A stretch of 64,000 nucleotides of DNA from Crocinitomicaceae bacterium. Lineage in GTDB: Bacteria > Bacteroidota > Bacteroidia > Flavobacteriales_D > Crocinitomicaceae. The translations under genes and the position numbers were made by a program. The DNA lies in NCBI GenBank assembly GCA_029238665.1, contig JAQWFQ010000012.1, positions 155,714 through 219,713 on the forward strand, written 5' to 3'. Under the pieces are notes generated by a model. The model made no database searches. It saw only the letters and a list, made by a program, of their open reading frames with translations, and was not told the DNA's origin. Below are positions 35,125 through 45,241 of this stretch, in pieces. Within the stretch, counting starts at the first letter, position 1, and each line of letters opens with the position of its first letter.

Positions 35125-36829
35125 ACGTAGCGTCTATATCATATTAGGATTACTTATCATTACTTCGTGTGGGGTAAAGAAGATAGCACATGGTCCACAG
35201 CCTATTAGCAATGCAGATTATCCATACATCACAAAGTTTCATGAAGGAATACGCTTCAAAACAACAGGAAGAATTGTAGAGGCAATTGCTAAACTTGAGG
35301 AGTGCTTAGCGATTCGGCAAGATGATGATGCGGTTTATTACGCACTGGCACAATTAGAATTAACAGCAGGGAATTTAGATAAATCAGCGGAGCACATTGT
35401 ACGAGCATCTGAAATTGATCCCAAAAATCAATGGTACATTCAGGAGTTAGCCTATATGTATTATGAACGTGGAGACTTTGAGAAGTCTGCAGGTATTTTT
35501 GAAAAATTAGTAAAATCTGAACCGAGAAACATTGATTGGCAATATGGTTATACCGAGGTTTTGATGAAAAATGGAGACCTTGAAAAAGCGATTGATGCAT
35601 TGAATAGGATAGAAGACCAAGTAGGTGTTAATCCTGCGTTATCAATTCAAAAGTATACGCTGTTTATGCAGTCAAAATCTCCAGACAAAGCATTAGCAGA
35701 ATTGGACAATGTCAGTCAGGTTTATCCAAATAACGCGCAGATAATCGCAACATACGTTGACCATTATTTTCAAACAAATGAGATGGATAAAGGTGTTGCA
35801 ATGTTAAAGGCGCTGGTTGTGGCAGACCCAACGAATGGCCGTGCACACTTGGCACTAGCCGATATTTACAGGCAGCAAAAAGACATAGAGAAATCGTATC
35901 AAGAGCTAACTGTAGCTTTTAAAAGTAACGACGTGGACTTGGATACTAAAATGAAAATTTTGATTCGTATTCATGAATCCAGTTTTAAGATTGACCCTGA
36001 AGTGTATGCATTGGTTGATATTTTAGTTCAACGATATCCAACAGAAGCAAAGGCGCACTCAATACATGGCGATTACTTGCTACGCGCAGAGAAAGACACC
36101 GAGGCCTTAATGGCATACAAACAAGCAATCACTTTTGATAACGCACAGTATCCAATTTGGAAGCAAGTGCTTATTATGGAATATCAACATGGAGATTTTG
36201 AGAATTTATACACAGATAGTAAAGAGTGTTTAACGTTATTCTCAACTGCAACGACTGTTTCTTTGTTGCACGGAGTTAGTGCAAATAAATTAAAAAAACA
36301 CGATGAAGCAATTGATGTTTTAGCTGCAGGGAAGGAACTAGTCGTCAATGATAAACCATTAGAAGCGGAGTTTTATGGGCAATTAGGAGTGGCTTATTTC
36401 GGACTGAATGATTTTGTCAATGGGAAAGAATATTTTAATAAAGCCTTACAGATTGATCGCGAAAGTTTAATTCTTCGGAATAACTTTGCCTACCAATTAG
36501 CCATGCACAAAGAAGCCTTGGATTTGGCTGAGTCATTAGTTTTACAAGCCGTTAACTCAGCCCCATCATCGGCAACTTTTCTAGACACTTATGGATGGGT
36601 ATTATTTCAACAAGGCGAATATGAACGGGCATTAGTTCAATTGAATAAGGCCTTTAAGTTGAAAGCAGATGATAAACTAATTGTTGAGCATTTGGGGGAT
36701 GTCTACTTTAAACTTGGGCAAAGTTCAGAAGCAATTTCTTTTTGGAAAAAAGCAAAGACGATGTTATCAAACAATAAAGCATTAGAACAAAAAATTGCAG
36801 ATAAAAAGTACTATGAACCAGTATATTAA
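35117..36829 (+). CDS. TPR-repeat lipoprotein
   Basis: 570 residues. The signal ends LLIITSC, giving a lipoprotein. At least eight tetratricopeptide repeats follow, for example AVYYALAQLELTAGNLDKSAEHIVRA and AEFYGQLGVAYFGLNDFVNGKEYFNKA. Such proteins scaffold complexes at the outer membrane. Position between a sugar nucleotidyltransferase and an EnvC-type protein suggests an envelope role. The ATG at 35117 lies within the preceding gene and the stop lies within DUF4292. Confidence 0.9.
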   Translation: MGKRSVYIILGLLIITSCGVKKIAHGPQPISNADYPYITKFHEGIRFKTTGRIVEAIAKLEECLAIRQDDDAVYYALAQLELTAGNLDKSAEHIVRASEIDPKNQWYIQELAYMYYERGDFEKSAGIFEKLVKSEPRNIDWQYGYTEVLMKNGDLEKAIDALNRIEDQVGVNPALSIQKYTLFMQSKSPDKALAELDNVSQVYPNNAQIIATYVDHYFQTNEMDKGVAMLKALVVADPTNGRAHLALADIYRQQKDIEKSYQELTVAFKSNDVDLDTKMKILIRIHESSFKIDPEVYALVDILVQRYPTEAKAHSIHGDYLLRAEKDTEALMAYKQAITFDNAQYPIWKQVLIMEYQHGDFENLYTDSKECLTLFSTATTVSLLHGVSANKLKKHDEAIDVLAAGKELVVNDKPLEAEFYGQLGVAYFGLNDFVNGKEYFNKALQIDRESLILRNNFAYQLAMHKEALDLAESLVLQAVNSAPSSATFLDTYGWVLFQQGEYERALVQLNKAFKLKADDKLIVEHLGDVYFKLGQSSEAISFWKKAKTMLSNNKALEQKIADKKYYEPVY

Positions 36830-37619
36830 ATACGGTAGTTGGATTGTATTGACTTTAATTTTAACCGCGTGTGCTACAACTATTCAGCACCAAGGACAAA
36901 AATTGAGTAGGGTAAAAGACACTAAAATAACCCATGTTTTGGATAGCCTTTCTTCTATGGAGTACACACATTTCTACACAAAATTATCCACGAAGTATAA
37001 AGACTCATCCCAAGCGCTTTCGTTTAAGACATCGGTTCGAATTACACGAGATAGCGCTGTTAATGCATTGGTTACTTTTGCACGATTCCCTGTCTTGAAC
37101 ACGCTTGTTACGAAAGACTCTGTTCATGTAACTGCTAAATCAAAGCGCTGTTACTCAAAGGAAAGTTTATCTTATTTGAAAGCACATTTTGGCCTAGAGT
37201 TTAGTTATTCTAATGTAGAAGAATTGTTTATAGGTATGCCCGTAGGGTTTAATTCGGATGAAAAGTATTTTAGAGTTGATGACCCGTACAACTATACAGT
37301 GAGCTCGCACAATAAGCGCGACATTAAAAAGAATAAAAAGAAAGGCAAGCTTGAGGTTATAAGGCACTACACCTTAACGGATGACTTGAAGCAGCTAAAG
37401 GAACTTGTCATTGAAAGTCCTAAAGACAGTATTTTAATGAAGTTAAATTACAAATCGTATACAACTGTTGATACTTCTGTTTTACCCCATAAAGTAAGTG
37501 TTGTCATTGAAAGTCCAACAAATTCAATGTTTATAGAGTTAGAATACAAGAAAATTCGCATCAATGAACCCGAACCTATTTATTTTATAATTCCTGAAGG
37601 ATATGAACAGTGTAAGTAG
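36813..37619 (+). CDS. DUF4292 lipoprotein
   Basis: 268 residues from the ATG at 36813 (six residues downstream of a longer in-frame start that would delay the signal). Lipobox LTACA. The mature protein has the LolA/LolB-like beta pattern of DUF4292: SFKTSVRITRDSAVNALVTFARFPVLNTLVTKDSVHVTAK, and ends in the FIIPEGYEQC motif. DUF4292 genes accompany EnvC-like genes in Bacteroidota; the role is unknown but an outer-membrane lipoprotein or lipid carrier function is plausible. Overlaps both neighbours. Confidence 0.85.
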   Translation: MNQYIKYGSWIVLTLILTACATTIQHQGQKLSRVKDTKITHVLDSLSSMEYTHFYTKLSTKYKDSSQALSFKTSVRITRDSAVNALVTFARFPVLNTLVTKDSVHVTAKSKRCYSKESLSYLKAHFGLEFSYSNVEELFIGMPVGFNSDEKYFRVDDPYNYTVSSHNKRDIKKNKKKGKLEVIRHYTLTDDLKQLKELVIESPKDSILMKLNYKSYTTVDTSVLPHKVSVVIESPTNSMFIELEYKKIRINEPEPIYFIIPEGYEQCK

Positions 37620-38892
37620 ACTACTTTTAACGTGTTTCTTAACGTTCACATTCGTTGGTTTTGGACAGTCTACGAGTGATAAATTGAAACGTGAACAAGC
37701 ACGATTAGAGCAAAAGATTTCGGACACAAAATTTCTCTTGTCAAAAAGCCAAACGGCAAAAGAGACCTCGTTGAATGAGTTAAAGGTTATTGAAAATCAG
37801 ATTATCTATCGTGAGCAGTTATTAAAAAATTATGACAATCAAATACGCGCTGCAGAGTTAACAGTCCAAAGTAAAACCCAACAAATTGATTTGTTGCATG
37901 AAAAAATAGAGCGCCTTAAAAAACAATATGAAGCTTTATTACTTTATGCGTATAAGCACAGGAATAAGTACGGAAAAATGATGTCAATATTCTCATCTGG
38001 AAGTTACTTTGAAGCTGTAAAGCGTGCAAAATATTTAGAACGAATTTCAGAAATTCAACAGCAACAGTTTTTGGCTATTCAGCAAAATCAAGCATTAATT
38101 AAGGAAGAAATAAAAGCAATTGAAAAGGAGAAACAATATAAAGTTGCGATTATTCAAGAAAAAAGCAAAGAAAAAGATGCCATTGAGTCTGACCGAAAAA
38201 AGCAGCAAGAAGTGTATCAAAAGTTTAAGTTAGAAGAGTCTATTCTCATTGCAAAATTAGCCGAAGAGGAGCAAAACAAAAAGGTGTTAAGAGATCGGAT
38301 TAACACGGCAATTCGCAATGAAATTGCAGCTGCTGAGGCTAGAAGAAAGAAGAAAGAAGCTGAGCGTAAACGATTGGCGGCAGAAAAAGCAGCTGCAAAT
38401 GCTACAGCTACTGTTGCTAATAGACCAGAGCCGACCTTCTCAGAAACAAATGAGTCGATGCGTTTAAACACGTCCTTTAAAGGAAATAAAGGAAGGTTGC
38501 CTTGGCCCGTTGACAAGGGGAGTATCACTGAGAATTTTGGAAAAAATGCACATTCAACATTGAGAAATGTAACGACAAATAACCGAGGAATTGACATTAG
38601 CACTCCCAAAAATGCCCAAGTAAGAGCGGTTTTTGAAGGAGAAGTAACCAGTGTTCTTAAAATACCAGGAGCGGGTAAAGTTGTAATTATTAAACATGGA
38701 GATTACCGTACAGTTTATAGTAACCTTCAAGATACCTACGTTATCTCGGGGATGAAGGTGAGTACAAAAAAAGTGATTGGTTCTTTGTTGTTGGATGAAG
38801 CACGCAACATGTCTGTTGCACATTTTGAAATACATCATGTTGTAGGAAGTACCGTTACGTGTTTAAATCCAGCGCTTTGGGTTTCTCATTAA
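37603..38892 (+). CDS. Murein hydrolase activator EnvC-like protein
   Basis: 429 residues: signal peptide ending GFGQ, a long coiled coil (about 24-275, rich in Gln, Lys and Glu), a low-complexity linker and a C-terminal LytM/M23 domain (about 315-429). The M23 metal ligands are degenerate: the HxxGxD site reads NRGID and the HxH site reads HFEIHH with only part of the usual pattern. As with E. coli EnvC, it probably activates an amidase during septum splitting rather than cutting peptidoglycan itself. Last gene of the dut operon. Confidence 0.85.
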   Translation: MNSVSRLLLTCFLTFTFVGFGQSTSDKLKREQARLEQKISDTKFLLSKSQTAKETSLNELKVIENQIIYREQLLKNYDNQIRAAELTVQSKTQQIDLLHEKIERLKKQYEALLLYAYKHRNKYGKMMSIFSSGSYFEAVKRAKYLERISEIQQQQFLAIQQNQALIKEEIKAIEKEKQYKVAIIQEKSKEKDAIESDRKKQQEVYQKFKLEESILIAKLAEEEQNKKVLRDRINTAIRNEIAAAEARRKKKEAERKRLAAEKAAANATATVANRPEPTFSETNESMRLNTSFKGNKGRLPWPVDKGSITENFGKNAHSTLRNVTTNNRGIDISTPKNAQVRAVFEGEVTSVLKIPGAGKVVIIKHGDYRTVYSNLQDTYVISGMKVSTKKVIGSLLLDEARNMSVAHFEIHHVVGSTVTCLNPALWVSH

Positions 38893-38928
38893 ATCAACGT
38901 ACTATTTCATGAATCCCACTATTTAACT

Positions 38929-38936
38929 TACATTTG
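38929..38936 (+). promoter_or_regulatory. -7 promoter element of the methyltransferase gene
   Basis: TACATTTG, exact TAnnTTTG match, 28 bases before the ATG at 38965. Confidence 0.4.
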
Positions 38937-38964
38937 ATTTCCTCAATTATTTGGACATAGAACT

Positions 38965-39735
38965 ATGAGTAAAAAGATTCAAACTGCGGAACGTGTTTCA
39001 CACCAAGACACTTCTGATAATTACGTTTATCAACGAAGTGTTTTGGCTTATGTAGAAGCTGCAAAACTAATTTCAGGAAAAGTATTAGAAATCGGAACTG
39101 GAAGTGGGTACGGGATTGAGATACTAAGTTCAAATGCAGCGTCATTTCTAACCATTGATAAGTTTGAATCAATTGCTGGGTCTAAAGCGAGCCGAGAAAT
39201 TGACAATGTTGAGTTTCGCCAGATGACAGTTCCTGCATTAACAGGATTGCCAGACAATCATTTTGATTTTGTTGTTTCGTTTCAAGTAATAGAGCACATC
39301 AAAGATGACGCTCAATATGTAAAGGAAATTCACCGTGTATTAAAAAAAGGAGGGAAGTTTATTGTAACGACACCGAATAAAAAGATGTCATTAACTCGAA
39401 ACCCTTGGCATATTCGTGAATATTTGATTCCAGAATTGGAGGAGCTCTTATCGGTCGATTTTAGTTCTGTTGATGCACGTGGAGTTTTTGGGAACGATGA
39501 AGTCATGAAATATTATGAAGAAAATAAGAAGTCGGTACAGAAAATTACACGATTCGACATCTTTAATTTGCAGTATAACATGCCTAGATGGGTGCTTCAA
39601 ATACCGTATGATATCTTAAATAGAATGAATCGAAATAAACTTTCAGATAAAGGTGTCGACATTAAAATGGAAGATTATTCAATTGCACCTGCAAAAGAAG
39701 GGTGTATTGACTTGTTTTATATTTCAGAAAAGTAA
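38965..39735 (+). CDS. Class I SAM-dependent methyltransferase
   Basis: 256 residues. SAM-binding motif I is VLEIGTGSGYGIEIL, with motif II/III in FVVSFQVIEHIKDD and GGKFIVTTPNKK, the Methyltransf_11 pattern. No signal peptide. The substrate cannot be named; a hydrophobic segment near 190-215 (YNMPRWVLQIPYDIL) could be a lid. It ends two bases before the convergent polymerase/ligase gene. Confidence 0.88.
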   Translation: MSKKIQTAERVSHQDTSDNYVYQRSVLAYVEAAKLISGKVLEIGTGSGYGIEILSSNAASFLTIDKFESIAGSKASREIDNVEFRQMTVPALTGLPDNHFDFVVSFQVIEHIKDDAQYVKEIHRVLKKGGKFIVTTPNKKMSLTRNPWHIREYLIPELEELLSVDFSSVDARGVFGNDEVMKYYEENKKSVQKITRFDIFNLQYNMPRWVLQIPYDILNRMNRNKLSDKGVDIKMEDYSIAPAKEGCIDLFYISEK

Positions 39736-39737
39736 TT

Positions 39738-41183
39738 CTAGCGCTTATCTTCGGATTCTAATTGTGTTTTATTGTATTGCTCTAGCGCAATAAATGCTGC
39801 ACAAAAGGCCCAAATTGGAACGGCAGCCTTATCCGTATCTAAATAGTTATTTAATATTCCGTGGATGAAATATGTTGCCAGTGATAAAATCATTGCTAAA
39901 ATCAGTGTTCTCATTTCACGATCATGTGCTGGCCAAGCATAATACAAGGTGATGCCTTTGTAAAATATTGCAGAGATTATAAACAATATAGCGAGTAGTC
40001 CTATCAATCCCATTTCAGAAAGTGGTCCTAAATATTCGCTGTGTGCATTTCCAGCATCTCCAAAATTGGTTGATATAATTGTGGTGTTTTCAGGTTCTTG
40101 AAATCGAGCATACTCAAAGGCATAGGTTCCTGGGCCAAAGCCAAAAACAGGACGTTCCTTGAACATTTCTATAGCTGAAGACCATCGATTTAGGCGTTCT
40201 AGATTAGAGGCATCGGTTGTTACATTTGTCGCACTCTGTAGCTTCTCTCCAAATTCTTCGGTCGTGTGTTCGTATTTGTTGCGTTCAAGTTCCATCTGAA
40301 TAGCGTCCCAACTAAAGTAAAGTGTGATTAAGCTTAAACCTGCAACTGTTGCCAGAATACTAAATTTAATCCTCAGTTTAATAACAGCCAGTACCCCCAA
40401 TGATAAAATTACACTCAGCCAAGCAGCTCTTGTATACGAGAAGTAAAGCCCAGTTACCATGATAGTAATTAAACCAATGAGTGTTATTTGCATTAATAAG
40501 GTATGCTTTTTGGAAAAGTAAAGCGCAATAATTAGGGGGATCGAAAAAGCGACCGTTGATCCATAAATTGTATGATCTTTAAAGAAAGGCCACATAACCC
40601 AGTGCCCTTCTTTCTCTCCAAAATTGTATCCAGAGTGAACGGTAATCGTGTAGGTTATGGCAATGCACATGGCAATGCAAAAGAGCCAAATAAAAAGGCG
40701 AATGTTTTTCGGGTTAATAAAAATACGTGTTCCAAACACCAACAATGGAACAATGAACCACAGCCTAGCAAGTAGAAACTTGAATGATGTTACAGGAGAG
40801 CTACTTGTAATAGCGGTTATAGTTATCCAAAACAAATAAAACCCGACAGCCCATATGATTGGGTTTTTCCAAATGTAGTTGGCTAAGGTGTTCTTCTGCA
40901 TTTGTTGCATGAGTAACAAGAGCATTAACCCAAATAAAATAGGTTCTGTAGGAATGAAGAGTCCAAAGCTCTCGGTATACTCCTCAATGTTAATTGAAAG
41001 TGGCGTTAAGAAAGCCAAACTTAAAAACGTATACTCGGTATAGAATAGCGCAAAATAAACCGCCATCAATCCAAGTGGAGCGAGGGTTAGGTATACTTGA
41101 TCGGTCCAGATTAGACAGCAAGATATAACGATGTATAAAAGGCTTAGACCAAGTAGAGCACTATTTTTTTTTAAGGTGTGCAA
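39738..41183 (-). CDS. O-antigen ligase/polymerase-like membrane protein
   Basis: 481 residues with about eleven to twelve membrane segments. A large periplasmic loop before the last segments contains RPVFGFGPGTYAF and DAGNAHSEYLGPLSEMGLIGL, the Wzy_C (O-antigen ligase/polymerase) signature with the conserved His. These enzymes join glycan chains or attach them to lipid A on the periplasmic side. It follows a Wzz-like gene directly, so the pair likely controls length of a surface polymer. Confidence 0.86.
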   Translation of the reverse strand: MHTLKKNSALLGLSLLYIVISCCLIWTDQVYLTLAPLGLMAVYFALFYTEYTFLSLAFLTPLSINIEEYTESFGLFIPTEPILFGLMLLLLMQQMQKNTLANYIWKNPIIWAVGFYLFWITITAITSSSPVTSFKFLLARLWFIVPLLVFGTRIFINPKNIRLFIWLFCIAMCIAITYTITVHSGYNFGEKEGHWVMWPFFKDHTIYGSTVAFSIPLIIALYFSKKHTLLMQITLIGLITIMVTGLYFSYTRAAWLSVILSLGVLAVIKLRIKFSILATVAGLSLITLYFSWDAIQMELERNKYEHTTEEFGEKLQSATNVTTDASNLERLNRWSSAIEMFKERPVFGFGPGTYAFEYARFQEPENTTIISTNFGDAGNAHSEYLGPLSEMGLIGLLAILFIISAIFYKGITLYYAWPAHDREMRTLILAMILSLATYFIHGILNNYLDTDKAAVPIWAFCAAFIALEQYNKTQLESEDKR

Positions 41184-42179
41184 CTAAGCTATTTTTTTCA
41201 GTTCACTAACACGCGCGTTAATTAAAAGCGCAAAAATGATAAACACGAAAGCTCCAATTGTAGCTAGAAGAATAATAATTAAACGTTTTGGCTTCGCTTT
41301 TTTATCTGCAACAACTGCCGGTTCAACAATAAACTTATGGTTAAATAGTGTATTGGCATCAGATTCTGCTTGCTCATAAGCATCTTCGAATTTTGTAAGC
41401 TTTGTGATTTTTTCATCACGTATCATCTCAAGCCCATCAAAGGTTGCCCCATATTGTAAGTTGACATCAATTTGCTTTTTGAAAAAAGTTCTATCTGTGG
41501 TATTCTTAGATTCATTGTACGCAGAAAAAAGATTTGCCCTTCCTTCAATAGAAACCACCCCTAATTGTGATAAGCTATCCATTTTTTTAAGGATTTCATT
41601 TTTTTCAATTTCTAATTGATTTATCTTACGTTGGTTAATTCTAAAAGCAGGAATTGTTCGCTCTTGAACCATTTCATTTTTAACGGTATCAATAATTTGA
41701 ACAATTTTATTTGCTATTTCAGCAGCTAAAAAACGATCTTCATCAAACACATCAATTTGAATTGACCCATATCGAGTTCGTGTGAAGTTGATGTGGTTTT
41801 CCCACGCTTTCCCAAGCTTATAGTTCTTGTTGACATCATCTGAATCAATTTCATAGTGATTCATTAAGTCGTATCGGTTCACAATAATTGTTCGAATTTT
41901 AGAAGATTGAAGAATTTGAACCAATTGTTCAGCTTGATCCTCTTCACCAAAGTCCATTGAATTTGCTTTTGCATTTCTCTGTTCAGAAAACGAAACCGTA
42001 CTGGTTGCCGCTGGAAATACAATTGCAGAAGATTTAAATATTGGCGTTAAAAGAAAAGAAACGATTGTCGCGGCAATAGCTGCAACGATTGTAACGGTAA
42101 TAATAATCATTCTTTTTTGCCAGATGAATATTAATAGAGATTCTCTTTCTTGATCAAATTCACGCGTGTTTTTACTCAT
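41184..42179 (-). CDS. Wzz/chain-length-determinant-like protein
   Basis: 331 residues. Membrane segments at about 26-49 and 297-320 enclose a periplasmic helical domain, the Wzz layout. A soluble N-terminus (TREFDQERESLLIFIWQKR) has no kinase domain. The C-terminal segment is followed by a short basic tail. It would set chain length of a surface polysaccharide with the adjacent polymerase; stop and next start adjoin. A TAACTTTG promoter element lies 19 bases upstream. Confidence 0.8.
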   Translation of the reverse strand: MSKNTREFDQERESLLIFIWQKRMIIITVTIVAAIAATIVSFLLTPIFKSSAIVFPAATSTVSFSEQRNAKANSMDFGEEDQAEQLVQILQSSKIRTIIVNRYDLMNHYEIDSDDVNKNYKLGKAWENHINFTRTRYGSIQIDVFDEDRFLAAEIANKIVQIIDTVKNEMVQERTIPAFRINQRKINQLEIEKNEILKKMDSLSQLGVVSIEGRANLFSAYNESKNTTDRTFFKKQIDVNLQYGATFDGLEMIRDEKITKLTKFEDAYEQAESDANTLFNHKFIVEPAVVADKKAKPKRLIIILLATIGAFVFIIFALLINARVSELKKIA

Positions 42180-42198
42180 GCTTTAGTTTTTAGTAACT

Positions 42199-42206
42199 CA
42201 AAGTTA
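42199..42206 (-). promoter_or_regulatory. -7 promoter element of the Wzz-like gene
   Basis: On the minus strand TAACTTTG, exact TAnnTTTG match, 19 bases before the ATG at 42179. No TTG at normal spacing. Confidence 0.45.
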
Positions 42207-42269
42207 ATGTTTCTAACTGAGTCTAATAACTTCCGAAGATTCATTTTATTATATCAATGAATGAAATGG

Positions 42270-42959
42270 TTACTTTATAATGAGCTTAAACCCTTTTCCG
42301 TGAACATTCATAATTTCAACGGAGGTGTCTTCTTTTAATACTTTTCTTAGTTTGGCAATATAAACATCCATACTTCTGCCGTTAAAGTAGTTGTCGTCAC
42401 CCCAAATTGCGCGTAAGGTAGCATGCCTGTCTAAAATTTCATTTTGATTTTTAACTAACAGTTGAAGCAATTGATTTTCTTTCGTGGTCAATTTTTTAAC
42501 ACCGTTTTGTAGGTGTAATATTCGAGACTCAGGCTCATACTTGATGGCTCCAACGTTTACTATAGCTTGCCCATCATTAGAAGGAGTTGTTGTGCGCCTT
42601 AATATTGCGTTAATACGTGCAAGAAGCTCTTCCATTGCAAAGGGCTTTGTTAAATAGTCATCTGCACCAAGTGAGAACCCTTCCAATTTGTCTTCTTTCA
42701 TTGCTTTGGCGGTTAAGAATAGGATTGGAATTTTTTTATCAATTTCACGAATTTCTTTTGCGAGCGTAAACCCATCCATTTCAGGCATCATGACATCAAA
42801 AATGCAAAAATTGTATTGGCCTTTATTGAATTTCTCAAATGCAATTTTACCATTCTGTGCAAGAGATACATTAAACCCTTTTGATGCTAAGAAAGTTTGC
42901 AACAATTGGCCTAAGTTTAAATCGTCTTCTGCGAGTAATATGCGTATTTGATTGTTCAT
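42270..42959 (-). CDS. OmpR-family response regulator
   Basis: 229 residues. Receiver domain with acidic pocket EDD (11-13), phospho-acceptor D55 in FDVMMPEMDGF, and K in LTKPF. C-terminal winged helix of the OmpR/PhoB type ends with GRSMDVYIAKLRKVLKED and NVHGKGFKLI. It follows the histidine kinase gene with a four-base gap. Resembles the RprY group of Bacteroidota; target genes unknown. Confidence 0.93.
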   Translation of the reverse strand: MNNQIRILLAEDDLNLGQLLQTFLASKGFNVSLAQNGKIAFEKFNKGQYNFCIFDVMMPEMDGFTLAKEIREIDKKIPILFLTAKAMKEDKLEGFSLGADDYLTKPFAMEELLARINAILRRTTTPSNDGQAIVNVGAIKYEPESRILHLQNGVKKLTTKENQLLQLLVKNQNEILDRHATLRAIWGDDNYFNGRSMDVYIAKLRKVLKEDTSVEIMNVHGKGFKLIIK

Positions 42960-42963
42960 ATGT

Positions 42964-44577
42964 TTAGTCTTGTATTATGAGTGAAAACTGTGATCCGTGT
43001 CCAGGTTTACTTGAAACGTGTATACTCCACCCATGCAAATCAGAAATTGCCTTAACATAGCTAAGACCCAATCCAAATCCCTTAACATTATGGATGTTAC
43101 CAGTAGGTACACGATATAATTTGTCAAATATTTTATTTAAGTGCTCTTTTTTTATTCCAATTCCATGATCGGTAACAGATAGGATAATTTTTTGCTCTTC
43201 TTTATGGAGAGATACGATTGTTTTTGCTCCACGATCACTGTATTTAATCGCGTTTTCGATGAGGTTAGAAATAACATTTGTGAAATGCATTTTATCTGCT
43301 TGAACATGAATTAAGTCAGGTGTGATTTTTAATTCAATCCGACCATTTTCTTTGGCAATTCTAAAGTTTGCATTTTGCACTACATCATAAATAACTTCAT
43401 TAATTAAAACACGTTCTTTTCGTAACTGGACTTCTCCCCGATCTAATGTAGCACTTTGAAGAATACGCTCTACAAGGAGTTCTAAGCGCTTATTCTCGTC
43501 GTTAATCATCTTAATGTATGGCTGCGCAGACGAGGTGTCATTACCAACCATATCAGTATCATTCATTGCTTCACATGCTAAGGATATTGTGGAAATTGGC
43601 GTTTTGAATTCATGGGTCATATTTGAGATGAAATCATTTTTCATCTCAGACAATTTTCGTTGCGTTAAAATGGTGCTAAACATGAAAACAAGGGCAATAA
43701 GAATTAGCAGAACAAGTAAAAGGTTAATTGCTAATGGCCCGAGTAACTTACCAAGTAAGAATGCTTTTTGACTCGGAAAATTAATGTATAAATACAAGTC
43801 ATGATCGAGGGGATTACTCGGGTATAGTAACGTTTTATAAGAATAAGCAGTATCGATGTGGGCGTTGTAGTTTTTAGGGGCTTGCTTGAGCTCAATCGGT
43901 GTGTTGTATTGATCTGTGATCATGAATCGATACGTTTTCGGCAAGTTATCTAATGCAAGTTCGTTCGACAAAACAGAATCAAGAAAGAATTGATCTACAC
44001 GATCTGCAGGGTCTTCGTATAAGTTGTTACGAAATGCCTCAATCATCATTTCATTTACGAACCGTGCCTTTTTAAAAATTTGTTGAATCACACGTTGGTC
44101 CAGTTGAATGGCATACTTCACCGAGTCTTGGCTAATTGTCGCGTTGTTCCGTCCAAATAAATCGCGTAATTTTCTTACATCTCTGGCTATAACTCGTTGC
44201 TCTGCACTAACTCCAGAAATAGAATCGTATGTTTTACCTTTTATGATTAGGTAATTTTCCATTTCACCATTTTCAAAGATAGCGGTGTCTTGAATTGAAA
44301 TTGATTCTTGCGCAGAAAGTAGGTTTTGAAACTCTTGTTTTAAGATGTCTTTATATTGACCACTAAAATCTTTGTCCGCAAGAGACATGTACTGTCGTAT
44401 ATCTTCCGCTTTTTCATGCTTTAAGGCAATTCTTTCCAGTTGGGTTTTGAACTGGTCATTAAACTCGGTGTTTTTGCGATCAACTAAAAATACAGTTTGA
44501 ACAGACTGAATAACGAGTAGAGCTATCATCGCAGTAATAACGAGTATTAAGATAAAATGAACCCTTATTTTTTTCAA
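42964..44577 (-). CDS. Sensor histidine kinase
   Basis: 537 residues. Membrane segments at about 10-30 and 281-302 flank a periplasmic sensor domain of about 250 residues. The dimerisation helix holds the phospho-accepting H322 in SNMTHEFKTPIS. The ATPase has N-box NLIENAIKYSD, G1 DHGIGI and G2 GFGLGL. Pair with the OmpR-type regulator downstream; similar in plan to RprX of Bacteroides. Signal unknown. Confidence 0.93.
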   Translation of the reverse strand: MKKIRVHFILILVITAMIALLVIQSVQTVFLVDRKNTEFNDQFKTQLERIALKHEKAEDIRQYMSLADKDFSGQYKDILKQEFQNLLSAQESISIQDTAIFENGEMENYLIIKGKTYDSISGVSAEQRVIARDVRKLRDLFGRNNATISQDSVKYAIQLDQRVIQQIFKKARFVNEMMIEAFRNNLYEDPADRVDQFFLDSVLSNELALDNLPKTYRFMITDQYNTPIELKQAPKNYNAHIDTAYSYKTLLYPSNPLDHDLYLYINFPSQKAFLLGKLLGPLAINLLLVLLILIALVFMFSTILTQRKLSEMKNDFISNMTHEFKTPISTISLACEAMNDTDMVGNDTSSAQPYIKMINDENKRLELLVERILQSATLDRGEVQLRKERVLINEVIYDVVQNANFRIAKENGRIELKITPDLIHVQADKMHFTNVISNLIENAIKYSDRGAKTIVSLHKEEQKIILSVTDHGIGIKKEHLNKIFDKLYRVPTGNIHNVKGFGLGLSYVKAISDLHGWSIHVSSKPGHGSQFSLIIQD

Positions 44578-44654
44578 TTCAAATCGATTTTTAACGAATG
44601 TAAAAGAATCTCTCAGTGCTACAGAGGTGCTTAACTTTTTTTAACAGCGATGGT

Positions 44655-45128
44655 TTACGGAATCATACGCCTTATGGAGTGAAATCGTTTAGGATAACCA
44701 GAATTATAGTAGTCTGTGATAACAACACCAAAATGCTTTTTTGAACTGGAACAATGAATAAACTTTAGTCCATTTTTATCGTTTGAAATAACAATTCCCA
44801 CATGACCAATCCCAGACCCAGACCCAGCTGTGCCAGTAAATACAATACAATCGCCTTTTCGACTTTCTTCCAATCGAACTTTAGTTCCTAACTTCCCATA
44901 TGCCTTTGAGCTTCTAGAATATGGGACGCCTGCTAAAGCGTATGCATATGACGTAAAGCCACTACAATCAAAACTTACATTAGGATTACTCGTTGCCCAT
45001 TTATAGGGAACCCCCAATTGCGTTTTTGCAAATAAAATAACGGAATCGGCTTTATTAACCCAGAGGCTATCTTGTCCAAAACTGAATTTGGAGAGTAGTA
45101 TAAAGATGAGGTAACCAATTTGCTTCAT
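44655..45128 (-). CDS. NlpC/P60 (C40) cysteine peptidase
   Basis: 157 residues with a signal peptide ending FSFGQ. The whole mature protein is one NlpC/P60 domain: catalytic C55 in FDCSGF, H109 in GIGHVGIV and H125 in KFIHCSS. Such enzymes cut peptidoglycan stem peptides in the periplasm. No SH3 cell-wall-binding domain is present, so it is a minimal form. Stands alone, 77 bases from the histidine kinase gene. Confidence 0.9.
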   Translation of the reverse strand: MKQIGYLIFILLSKFSFGQDSLWVNKADSVILFAKTQLGVPYKWATSNPNVSFDCSGFTSYAYALAGVPYSRSSKAYGKLGTKVRLEESRKGDCIVFTGTAGSGSGIGHVGIVISNDKNGLKFIHCSSSKKHFGVVITDYYNSGYPKRFHSIRRMIP

Positions 45129-45241
45129 GAAATACGAATGAAGTGTTAAAGGTACATCAATTCAACAGGGAAGCATTGTTTTTTAACCTTTATTAGCTGA
45201 TTATCAGTATTGAAACACTGCTGTTTCAAGTGTGGAAACCC

